From JASHPR01 sp963833885 (GTDB lineage Bacteria > Actinomycetota > Actinomycetes > Streptosporangiales > Streptosporangiaceae), in assembly GCA_963833885.1 (NCBI GenBank), contig CAWHZU010000033.1, forward strand, positions 294,336-358,335: 64,000 bases of DNA, in the 5' to 3' direction. The stretch's first letter is position 1; every line of letters starts with the position of its first letter. Shown here piece after piece: positions 58,124-64,000 of this stretch. The notes beneath the pieces are model-generated. The model was not told where the DNA came from and did not search any database. It was given only the letters and a program-made list of their open reading frames with translations. Made by a program: the position numbers and the translations under genes.

Positions 58124-58423
58124 ATGGACACGCCAGACCTGTGGGTGGCCAACGATGAGGGGACCGAGATCATACGGGCCCAGGAAATCGCCGCGGTCAG
58201 CCTGGACTACAACGGCAACGTCACCGCGCGGCTGGCCGGCCACAGCAGCACGGTAGTGACGCTGGTCGCGCACAGAACGCATATCGACGAGAACAAGCCG
58301 GGTGACCTCCACCGCCAGCTGGTTCGGGCCGTGGCCCAGATGAGCGATTCGTCAGGCGCCCACATCGTGCGGCCCGTCCGCGACCAATCACACGGCTGGC
58401 AGTGGGTCAGCGAGCCCTTGTAG
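58124..58423 (+). CDS. Hypothetical protein
   Basis: 99 residues from ATG 58124, with AAGGAGG 6 bases upstream. MDTPDLWVANDEGTEIIRAQ, GNVTARLAGHSSTVVTLVAH and the ending SHGWQWVSEPL suggest a small beta-rich soluble protein. No family recognised. The 246 bases before it hold no gene. Confidence 0.55.
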   Translation: MDTPDLWVANDEGTEIIRAQEIAAVSLDYNGNVTARLAGHSSTVVTLVAHRTHIDENKPGDLHRQLVRAVAQMSDSSGAHIVRPVRDQSHGWQWVSEPL

Positions 58424-58462
58424 CAACTCCGTGCCAGCCCTTGGCCCGGGCTGCTGCACCGG

Positions 58463-59668
58463 TCAGCGGGCTGGCAATGCGTCCATGCCGTTGGTGTCGG
58501 GCAGGCCGGTGCTGTGGGATGCGAGATGGAGCTGGACGCGTTCAGGACCGATCTTGTCGAGGGAGTGCTCCCAGGTACGGTCGGGCCAGTGGTAGCGCGC
58601 GATGCCCTCGGCGGCCTGGTACTCGGCGGTGTAGAGCGTCCCGAAGCCATCGTGGAAGTGGCCGGCGTACAGGGGAGAGCGCAGGCATGCCGCTGTGATG
58701 GTAGCTGCGTCGGCGTCCTGCGCCAGTAGCTCTTCCAGGCACTCCGCACGCTCCACGCTGCGGATCGCCGCAGCGTACGGTGCCCATTCGACTGTGCCCT
58801 GATGGTTGGTCGTCACGGCCCGGCTGGTGACGCGCGCCGGGCGGTCCGGGGCGAGATACACCGTGGCCCACCGGCCGCCACGATCCAGCGCGGTCACGTT
58901 GTAGGACATGTGGACCGGCATCCTGCGCAGCACCTGTACCGCCTCGTCGGCGGTCCTGGCGACCTCCAGCGTGTAGCGGATCACCAGCGGGATGCCGAAG
59001 CCCTCGCCGACCTGGGGCCGGCCGCCGAAGGTCAGCGACAGAGCCAGGCCGGCGTCGTTAACGCCATCCAGCAGCCCCCACAGGCAGTCGAGCATGCCCA
59101 GCACTCGCCCGCCGGTGTAGGCGGTCCTGGCCACGACGCCCTCGAACAGGCGGTAGTCCCAGTCGTAGTTGCGGATCAGCGCGGGGCCGCCGTCAAGGAC
59201 TGCCGCCTGGGAGCAGCCGGTGAGAAATGGCGGCGGATTCCACAGCGCCAGCGCGGCGCCGGCGTCAGGATCGTCAGGGATCATGGCGGTCAGCCGTTCC
59301 CAGGTGGGCACCAGCTCGGGCATGTGCTCGGTGAGCCGGGCCTTGGCTTCGCCAGCAGTCGGGCGGGGGGTCGGGCTGTCCCGCCACCAGTTGCGGAACG
59401 CGGGCCAGCTGGCCGCCAGGTGTTCGCGGACCCGGTCGCCGGGCTGGTCTTCTTCAAAGGCGCGCAGGGTGAGGCTGACCGCCCCGGCAGGCACCTGCCC
59501 CTCCCACGGCAGGCCGATCCCGTGCGCCGCCGTCCAGTCCGTGGACGCCAACCGCTTCAGCCAGCCGCGCCAGTCCGACCAGTCAACGCCTTCCACCCAC
59601 CGCTGCCAGTCATGCCAGTCATAAGGTGCCGCCACCCGGCTACCGTCCTCAGGACTCATCGCCACCAC
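58463..59668 (-). CDS. C45-family autoproteolytic acyltransferase/hydrolase (Ntn fold)
   Basis: 401 residues. After ~150 helical residues comes TGCSQAAVLDGGPALIRNYD, in which Cys (GCSQAA) would be the N-terminal nucleophile released by self-cleavage, as in isopenicillin N acyltransferase. RNYDWDYRLFEGVV is a family hallmark, and GLLDGVNDAGLALSLTFGG contains the conserved G-x-N-D. TTNHQGTVEWA follows. Substrates could be acyl-amides; a penicillin-related role is not implied. The N-terminal domain is long and Trp-rich (WQRWVEGVDWSDW). Start at GTG 59668 or ATG 59659. Confidence 0.75.
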   Translation of the reverse strand: MVAMSPEDGSRVAAPYDWHDWQRWVEGVDWSDWRGWLKRLASTDWTAAHGIGLPWEGQVPAGAVSLTLRAFEEDQPGDRVREHLAASWPAFRNWWRDSPTPRPTAGEAKARLTEHMPELVPTWERLTAMIPDDPDAGAALALWNPPPFLTGCSQAAVLDGGPALIRNYDWDYRLFEGVVARTAYTGGRVLGMLDCLWGLLDGVNDAGLALSLTFGGRPQVGEGFGIPLVIRYTLEVARTADEAVQVLRRMPVHMSYNVTALDRGGRWATVYLAPDRPARVTSRAVTTNHQGTVEWAPYAAAIRSVERAECLEELLAQDADAATITAACLRSPLYAGHFHDGFGTLYTAEYQAAEGIARYHWPDRTWEHSLDKIGPERVQLHLASHSTGLPDTNGMDALPAR

Positions 59669-59779
59669 GCCCTCCGCTTCCCGCGTTCGGGCACGAGGCG
59701 CCCTGCGCCCGTCGCGCCGGTCCTCCGGGGTACCCGGACATCAGGAACCGAAACGCAGGCCTCACGGTGACCCAGGGAT

Positions 59780-59953
59780 TTACCTGGCCGAGCGCTTGCC
59801 GGGTCGCCGCCGCATCCGCAGCGCGGCGAAGACAAGCCCGCCGAGCAACACGACAATGCCGATGAACAGCAGGTACAGCAGGCCCTTCACGACAACGCCC
59901 ACGATGCCCAGCGCGATGGCCACGATCACCAGGAGCAGAAACAGGGCAATCAT
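59780..59953 (-). CDS. Small two-helix membrane protein
   Basis: 57 residues from ATG 59953 with TGGAGGTTCC upstream. IALFLLLVIVAIALGIVGVV and LLYLLFIGIVVLLGGLVFAA are two helices, followed by basic LRMRRRPGKRSAR. It lies 26 bases downstream of the PRC-barrel gene, so it probably shares its transcript. Similar small proteins of unknown function are common in actinomycetes. Confidence 0.6.
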   Translation of the reverse strand: MIALFLLLVIVAIALGIVGVVVKGLLYLLFIGIVVLLGGLVFAALRMRRRPGKRSAR

Positions 59954-59979
59954 TGGAACCTCCACTCAGCCCGAGCGAC

Positions 59980-60336
59980 TCAACGGCGGGCCAGCCGCCG
60001 CTCGCCGCCGCCTCCCGGCTCGTAGGTCAGGCCGTAGTGCTTGAAGATCGCCTCTTCGTCGCCCACAGGCAGCTCGCCGTCGGTATCGATCGACGGGGCA
60101 TCTTTCACTTGCTTTTTGCCGCAGGAGACCTTGAGGTACCCCGGACCCACCGTCGCCCCGTCGAGGGGCACGAACACGAGCCGGTGCCGGGTCGGCAACC
60201 CGACCCTGACCGTGCCGAACGACGGCAGGTCGGTACCAGTGTCGACGTAGACGGCCTCCAGCTCGCCGATCTTGTGACCGTCAGCGTCGACCACGTTGTG
60301 GCCGCGCCACTCCCGGATATCGGCAGCCTCAAACAC
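59980..60336 (-). CDS. PRC-barrel domain protein
   Basis: 118 residues from GTG 60336, with AGGAGG 8 bases upstream. DIREWRGHNVVDADGHKIGE, LEAVYVDTGTDLPSFGTVRV and HRLVFVPLDGATVGPGYLKV are typical of the PRC-barrel fold found in RimM and photosynthetic reaction centre H subunit. The tail GLTYEPGGGGERRLARR is basic. Actinobacterial relatives are often near stress genes, but function is unknown. Confidence 0.87.
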   Translation of the reverse strand: MFEAADIREWRGHNVVDADGHKIGELEAVYVDTGTDLPSFGTVRVGLPTRHRLVFVPLDGATVGPGYLKVSCGKKQVKDAPSIDTDGELPVGDEEAIFKHYGLTYEPGGGGERRLARR

Positions 60337-60372
60337 GCTGGCCCTCCTCTTTAGCCGACGCCAGCCGGGCGT

Positions 60373-60400
60373 CTCCTGGCGGGCCCTACCCCGCCAGGAG
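60373..60400. terminator. Perfect 11-bp stem-loop upstream of the PRC gene
   Basis: CTCCTGGCGGG (60373-60383) pairs with CCCGCCAGGAG (60390-60400) across a 6-base loop. It lies between the end of the csp gene (60556) and the PRC start (60336); no T-run follows on the minus strand. Likely csp transcription end or a leader hairpin. Confidence 0.6.
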
Positions 60401-60441
60401 CGCGGCATTCGTAGCTCGCGTCGGCACCGGAGCTTTTTCTG

Positions 60442-60473
60442 GCTGGGTCGGCGCATGGAAGCGCCGACCCAGC
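60442..60473. terminator. Perfect 13-bp stem-loop after the cold-shock gene
   Basis: GCTGGGTCGGCGC (60442-60454) pairs with GCGCCGACCCAGC (60461-60473), loop ATGGAA. Together with the stem-loop at 60373 it makes a double hairpin downstream of csp. An A/T run (AGCTTTTTCT) lies at 60431-60440. Confidence 0.6.
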
Positions 60474-60555
60474 AGGTAGTGCGGGCCTCTGATGCCGGCA
60501 GATCAGCCAGCTGCTTTGACCAGCGCGTCCAGGGAGGACGCCGGGGCGTTGTGCG

Positions 60556-60759
60556 TTAGAGAGGACGGACGTTCTCCGCCTGCGGTCCCTTTTGCCCCTG
60601 GGTCGTGTCGAATTCGACCTTCTGGTTCTCATCCAGCGACCTGTAGCCAGAACTCGCGATCGCGGAGAAGTGGACGAACACGTCCGCTGTCCCGTCATCG
60701 GGGGCGATGAAACCAAAGCCCTTGTCGGCGTTGAACCACTTCACTGTTCCTGTTGCCAT
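60556..60759 (-). CDS. Cold-shock protein (CspA family)
   Basis: 67 residues. MATGTVKWFNADKGFGFIAP (RNP1) and DVFVHFSAIASSGYRSLDEN (RNP2) define the cold-shock domain. ATG 60759 has GAGGATTTGAACTG upstream. It differs from the 55701 protein at about a quarter of positions, so the two are older paralogues. Confidence 0.95.
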   Translation of the reverse strand: MATGTVKWFNADKGFGFIAPDDGTADVFVHFSAIASSGYRSLDENQKVEFDTTQGQKGPQAENVRPL

Positions 60760-60941
60760 CAGTTCAAATCCTCTATCCGCTGTCACGGCACCTCGCCGTG
60801 ACGACGAGCCTAGTGGTCTTGGGCTCTGAAACTGAACCGTACCCAGCCATTGGTCTTCCGTGGCACCACCGCCTCGCCGTCCAGCACCACCCGCTGCGGT
60901 GCCCTGCTCCAGTCCGGGTCCTCCCGGTCAGGCCGTATTCA

Positions 60942-62026
60942 TCAGTCGGGGCGGTGGGTGGTGGCTGTTGCGGTGTCGTTGAGGTGGTGGATGATCTGGC
61001 GGAATGACTCGGCGATGTTTTCTTCGCTGTAGCCGAGGTCGGTGGCTGCGCAGAAGTCGCGGACGAGGTGCTGGACGCGGGGCAGGTTGGGGCGGGGCAT
61101 CGAGGGGAACAGGTGGTGCTCGATCTGGCGGTTGAGGCCGCCGAGGATGAAGGTGGTGAGGGGGCCGCCGGTGATGTTGCGGGCGGTGCTGACCTGGCGG
61201 CGGGCGAACCCGGCGCACGTTGCGGGGTCGATGATCGGCATGGCTTTGTGGTTGGGCGCGAAGCTGATGCCCAGGTACACCGAGAACACGCCCTGCTGCA
61301 CGGCGATGAAGGCCAGTGCCTTGAGGGGGGACAGGACCCACAGCACCACGGTCAGGTACAGGCCGGCGTGCAGCAGCCAGCAGGGCGGCTTCGGCGGCCG
61401 CGGCGTGGTCTCGGCGCTGGCACAGCCGTTTGATGCCCAGGACGTGCATGCCGCTGCTGCGCAGCAGCATGAGGGGGAAGAACATGCGGTGCCTGCCAGC
61501 GTGCCAGCCAGGAGGCGAGCGGGCCGGGCCGGTCTCCCGGCGCGGCAGCGGAAGCGAGCGGGGCTGCTTCGCCGATGTCGGGATCGCGGCCCATCTCGTT
61601 GGGGTGGGCGTGGTGGGCGTTGTGCTTGGGAACCCACCAGCCGAAGCTCAGCCCGATCAGCGCGTTGCCGGCGGCCAGGCCGAGGATGCGGTTGCGGCGG
61701 CGGGTGCGGCAAACCTGGTTGTGTCCCGCGTCGTGGCCGATGAAGCCGAGCTGGGTGAACAGCACGCCCAGCAGCGGCGCGACGGCCAGCGCCGTCCAGG
61801 AGTTGCCGGCCATGACGAACAGGACCCATCCGCCGGCATACGCGGCGACGGTCAGGGTGATCTTTGCCCGGTAATAGCCCGGCCGGCGCTCCAGCAGGCC
61901 CATCGCCCGCACCTGCAGCGCCAGCGCACGAAAACCCGCCGCCGAAGGATCAACGCCAGCACCAGGCCCTGGTGCAGCTGAGGCACGGCCAGGCGGCACG
62001 GCAAGAAAGCCGGATGCTGTAGTCAT
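60942..62026 (-). pseudogene. Fatty-acid desaturase with two frameshifts
   Basis: Membrane-bound di-iron desaturase. All three His boxes survive: IGHDAGHNQ, PKHNAHHAHPN and NRQIEHHLFPSMP, the last in another frame. The frame changes near 61490 (after SWLARWQA, before FFPLMLLRSSG) and back near 61380 (before LLHAGLYLTVVLW). Otherwise it reads like a ~350-residue linoleoyl-CoA-type desaturase that inserts a double bond in acyl chains. Start ATG 62026. Two compensable single-base errors in a sound gene could be sequencing errors. Confidence 0.85.
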
Positions 62027-62149
62027 CGTCGCTCTGTCCTCCCGGGGCGTTTTCCGAGCGCACCGCCCGGAGGCATACGTCACCAGGGTCTGGAGCAACG
62101 GGCCGCGGTCAGAACCTGCCCGGCACCAACCGCACCTCCTCTACGTCTA

Positions 62150-62285
62150 CCTCCCAGACGGCCCCGCAAACCCGGCATCTTCCCCTGCCGCGATGCCATC
62201 CTCCGCTTTGCAGGCGCCCTTCCTGCCGAGCAGAACGATGAATGGACGAAGCCCGCCGCTACATGGGGCCGTGTTTAGCCGGACC
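62150..62285 (+). pseudogene. Relic of an IS256/Mutator-family transposase C-terminus
   Basis: KPGIFPCRDAILRFAGALPA, then EQNDEWT and after a frameshift EARRYMG. The pattern A-I-x-R-x-x-G-A-x-L-x-EQ-x-DEW..RRY is the characteristic end of IS256-type transposases. No inverted repeats or other parts of an IS are seen. It sits in the ~830-base gene-poor region between the desaturase and the GH12-like gene, part of which (62027-62149) shows nothing else. Confidence 0.55.
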
Positions 62286-62327
62286 CGCGGGGGCAGCCGG
62301 CAAGGAAGATCGGTGAGGGGTTAGGGC

Positions 62328-62603
62328 ATGGTGGCTACCCACCCAGAAGTCAGCCAGGGCGGTCGGCGCCAGCCCAGCCCTTCGTACGCAGCGGGAATGG
62401 TTCCCGATGAGTGCGACCGCCCGCTGGACACTCCTCCAGCCACTGCTGAAGCGCTTGTATACCGCGATGACCTGGCTGGCGTCCGCGACTTCACGGCCAG
62501 GAGCGTGCGCCGGGCAGGGCTGATCCCGCGCCGCGTGGGTCGCCCGGCGCCTTCAGGTCAGGTAACGGCTACTTCGTGCGGAATGCTCGCGGCTAGTTCG
62601 TAA
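62328..62603 (+). CDS. Possible small or truncated protein, anti-sigma/ATPase-like start
   Basis: 91 residues from ATG 62328 (AGATCGGTGAGGGGTTAGGGC just before). LVYRDDLAGVRDFTARSVRR-type sequence (VRDFTARSVRRAGLIPRR) resembles the first helix of HATPase_c_2 anti-sigma factors of actinomycetes. Nothing of the ATP-binding pocket follows; the frame ends 25 residues later. It is either a degenerate fragment or a chance frame. Confidence 0.3.
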   Translation: MVATHPEVSQGGRRQPSPSYAAGMVPDECDRPLDTPPATAEALVYRDDLAGVRDFTARSVRRAGLIPRRVGRPAPSGQVTATSCGMLAASS

Positions 62604-62858
62604 CTGCATCACGATATGTCTTGACCCGATATGCCAGTCGCTTCCAGGCGCAATTATGCGTATACCAGACACCCTTTCCTGTCCAAAATTAAAAGCTCCG
62701 AGCAACTTAACTTGTCGAGCTTCTATGCGTCTTGAAATAATCGGCTCGGCCAATTATCGCGTGCAACACGGTCGGGCTAATGGGAGAGGAGGTCATGACA
62801 TATCGTGCTCCGGCCATAATTACGCCAATTTCTGGCCACCAAGCGAAAGGCAAGACGT
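62604..62858. other. AT-rich leader of the secreted GH12-like gene
   Basis: About 250 bases clearly richer in A+T than the rest of the window. It should hold the promoter. AGAGGAGG at 62783-62790 with ATG 62795 offers a strong start for an upstream frame that overlaps the GH12-like gene out of phase; it may be a leader peptide or the remnant of a start. Confidence 0.45.
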
Positions 62859-63704
62859 ATGCGCAAGGCTCTCTGCGCGCTATTCGCTTTAGCCACAATC
62901 GGCCTCGCTCTCGCCGCTGCGACGCCCGCTATGGCGTCCAGCACCTGCCCGCCCTCAGATGCGGTGTGGACCAACAACGCGAAGTACACCGGGCAGCCGT
63001 ACCCGCACGCAGTGGGAAACCTCGACGGGTACGACTACTACCTCAACAACGACCAGTGGAACGAGCAGTCCACGTCGAACCAGACCATGTGGCTGGAAAG
63101 CGACAACGACTTCGGAGTGTGCAGCTACCAGCCCACGAGCCCAAACGCCGATAAGGCCTACCCAGGCGCCGTACTCAATCTGAACGATCCGGTAGGCACT
63201 GACCCGCCTCCGGCAGGTCCGGCGATCGACTCGTTCAGCGCGATCTCGTCCTCCGTTACGGAAACCCAGCCGACCAGCACCTACGGCGAGTTCCAGTGGA
63301 TGTGGGACCTCTTCGTCGGTCCCACCTCCCCGGCCGCCGACGAGGTAGAGGTGGAGATCATCACCAACCAGACCGGCGAAGGCAGTCCTTCCGGCACGTC
63401 GATGGGCACGGCAAGTATCGGCGGCACAACATACGACGTGTATTACACCTACGCTCTGAGCGATGATCACCTGTATTACTCGTTCATCGCGACGAGCAAC
63501 TCCGGCACGGCGAGCGCGCCGATCCTAAGCGCTTTGGATTGGCTTAACAGCAACGCGCCGACCTACGGCCTGTCCTTCCCACTCACCCAAGCGCTCGACT
63601 CGATCTCCGCAGGATGGGAGATCAGCAACGCAACGGATGGCGCGGGCGGCCCCAACGGCGACTTCACCTGCTCCAGCTACAGTCTGACACTCACGTCCTC
63701 GTAA
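62859..63704 (+). CDS. Secreted GH12-like glycoside hydrolase
   Basis: 281 residues. Signal peptide MRKALCALFALATIGLALAA, cleaved near AMASS. WTNNAKYTGQPYPHAVGNLD, YYLNNDQWNEQSTSNQTMWL (seen as NNDQWN..QTMW) are the beta-strand pattern of GH12. The nucleophile is probably Glu164 in VEVEIITN (family: E-x-M-I-W), the acid/base Glu254 in ISAGWEISN (family: aGFEIW). GH12 enzymes cleave beta-1,4-glucans or xyloglucan outside the cell. Ribosome-binding site AAAGG is moderate. The nucleophile surroundings differ from consensus (EII for MIW). Confidence 0.7.
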   Translation: MRKALCALFALATIGLALAAATPAMASSTCPPSDAVWTNNAKYTGQPYPHAVGNLDGYDYYLNNDQWNEQSTSNQTMWLESDNDFGVCSYQPTSPNADKAYPGAVLNLNDPVGTDPPPAGPAIDSFSAISSSVTETQPTSTYGEFQWMWDLFVGPTSPAADEVEVEIITNQTGEGSPSGTSMGTASIGGTTYDVYYTYALSDDHLYYSFIATSNSGTASAPILSALDWLNSNAPTYGLSFPLTQALDSISAGWEISNATDGAGGPNGDFTCSSYSLTLTSS

Positions 63705-63720
63705 CGACGTCGGCAGCCAG

Positions 63721-63760
63721 ATCCGGGCCGGCAGCATCGCGCTGCCGGCCCCGGATTCTT
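63721..63760 (+). terminator. Strong stem-loop after the GH12-like gene
   Basis: Left arm 63721-63735 (ATCCGGGCCGGCAGC) pairs with 63741-63756 with one bulged base, loop ATCGC, followed by TCTT. It lies 17 bases after the stop codon, so a rho-independent-type terminator. Confidence 0.75.
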
Positions 63761-63849
63761 GCCGGATCATCGCCGCCGCAGCCGAACCCCTGCCCGAGCC
63801 CAGACCCTAACGTGGGTTCGGGGTCATTCCTATGTCTCGAGAGATCACA

Positions 63850-63895
63850 TGGCGCGCCTGGCAGGATTCGAACCTGCGACCGGATGCTTAGAAGG
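63850..63895 (-). tRNA. 3' half of tRNA-Arg (anticodon UCU), probable attachment-site scar
   Basis: On the minus strand the sequence from 63895 to 63850 reads as the anticodon loop (TTCTAA), anticodon-stem 3' side, variable loop, T arm (GCAGGTTCGAATCCTGC) and acceptor 3' strand ending GGCGCGCCA. The 5' half is missing: sequence beyond 63895 does not pair with the acceptor or anticodon stems. A truncation at the anticodon loop is what tyrosine integrases leave at att sites, so this may be an attL/attR end of an integrated element. Confidence 0.7.
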
Positions 63896-64000
63896 TACAC
63901 ACCATGTGACCGGGATGGTGCCTGACGTGGAATTTCTGATCTCGTCGTGTTCATTTCGGACAGGCACAGTTGGAGATGGTTGCTACAGGATTTAGCTGCA

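Noticed and set aside
62780..63154. Separate protein from ATG 62795 with a strong ribosome-binding site
   Set aside because: Beyond the first ~20 codons it is the out-of-phase shadow of the GH12-like gene and is Arg-rich; I retain only the idea of a leader peptide.
63850..63926. Complete tRNA-Arg gene
   Set aside because: The 5' acceptor strand, D arm and 5' anticodon stem cannot be found; only the 3' half is present.

Overview
The window is a very GC-rich chromosomal segment (64 kb, 69 numbered genes or gene remnants here) from an actinomycete, most likely a filamentous, soil-type member of Actinomycetota. Supporting signs are the GC-saturated third codon positions, GTG/TTG starts with purine-rich ribosome-binding sites, a DUF5999 mini-protein, an actinobacterial Lhr helicase, an ECF42 sigma factor with its DGPF partner, and many divergent regulator/enzyme pairs. 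I cannot name the genus from sequence alone.

Layout. 1-6 kb: the end of a KdpD-like sensor, a long-chain acyl-CoA synthetase, an operon DGPF protein - ECF42 sigma factor - RibD/DHFR-like reductase on the minus strand, then a cupin coupled to a PP2C-like phosphatase. 6-20.3 kb: an extracellular polysaccharide locus with a serine-acetyltransferase-like hexapeptide enzyme, three family 2 glycosyltransferases (GTs) and a polysaccharide deacetylase, followed by a six-gene plus-strand operon whose genes overlap by 4-31 bases. That operon holds a dolichol-phosphate-mannose-synthase-like GT, a small exported protein, a GT-B enzyme, a large polytopic membrane protein, a GT2 and finally a 1154-residue three-part fusion. 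The fusion joins a GT-B glycosyltransferase, a Wzx/MATE-type flippase and a GH26-like mannanase domain behind an internal lipoprotein-like segment. I regard it as the most unusual gene of the window.

20-31.9 kb: DinB-like protein, oxidoreductase/HxlR pair, SPFH protein, DUF5999 protein, Lhr helicase, a NarL-type two-component system and an EamA exporter. 32-43 kb: small regulator/enzyme modules (SDR/LysR, ArsR-SRPBCC/YciI, HxlR/tautomerase-SnoaL fusion, MarR/quinone oxidoreductase) with several visible palindromic operators, a D,D-carboxypeptidase and a GT-C-like membrane protein. 44-49 kb: a duplicated cassette in which a 63-bp start-region repeat precedes an MscS channel in one place and a GNAT acetyltransferase in another, each followed by a paralogous two-helix membrane protein and then a decayed gene. 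49-64 kb: a TetR/methyltransferase pair with a perfect 24-bp palindrome, small unknown genes, a secreted repeat protein, RNase Z and HAD enzymes, two cold-shock proteins, a DEAD-box helicase, a C45-type hydrolase, a PRC-barrel protein, a frameshifted fatty-acid desaturase, a secreted GH12-like hydrolase and, at the right edge, a 3' half of tRNA-Arg that looks like an integration scar.

Decay is frequent. At least seven genes are broken or relic (LLM oxidoreductase, alpha/beta hydrolase, HAD phosphatase, FAD monooxygenase, desaturase, IS256-type transposase, a methyltransferase tail). Two of them (hydrolase, desaturase) are otherwise perfectly preserved and could be sequencing errors. All family assignments come from reading motifs in the translations; no database search was run.
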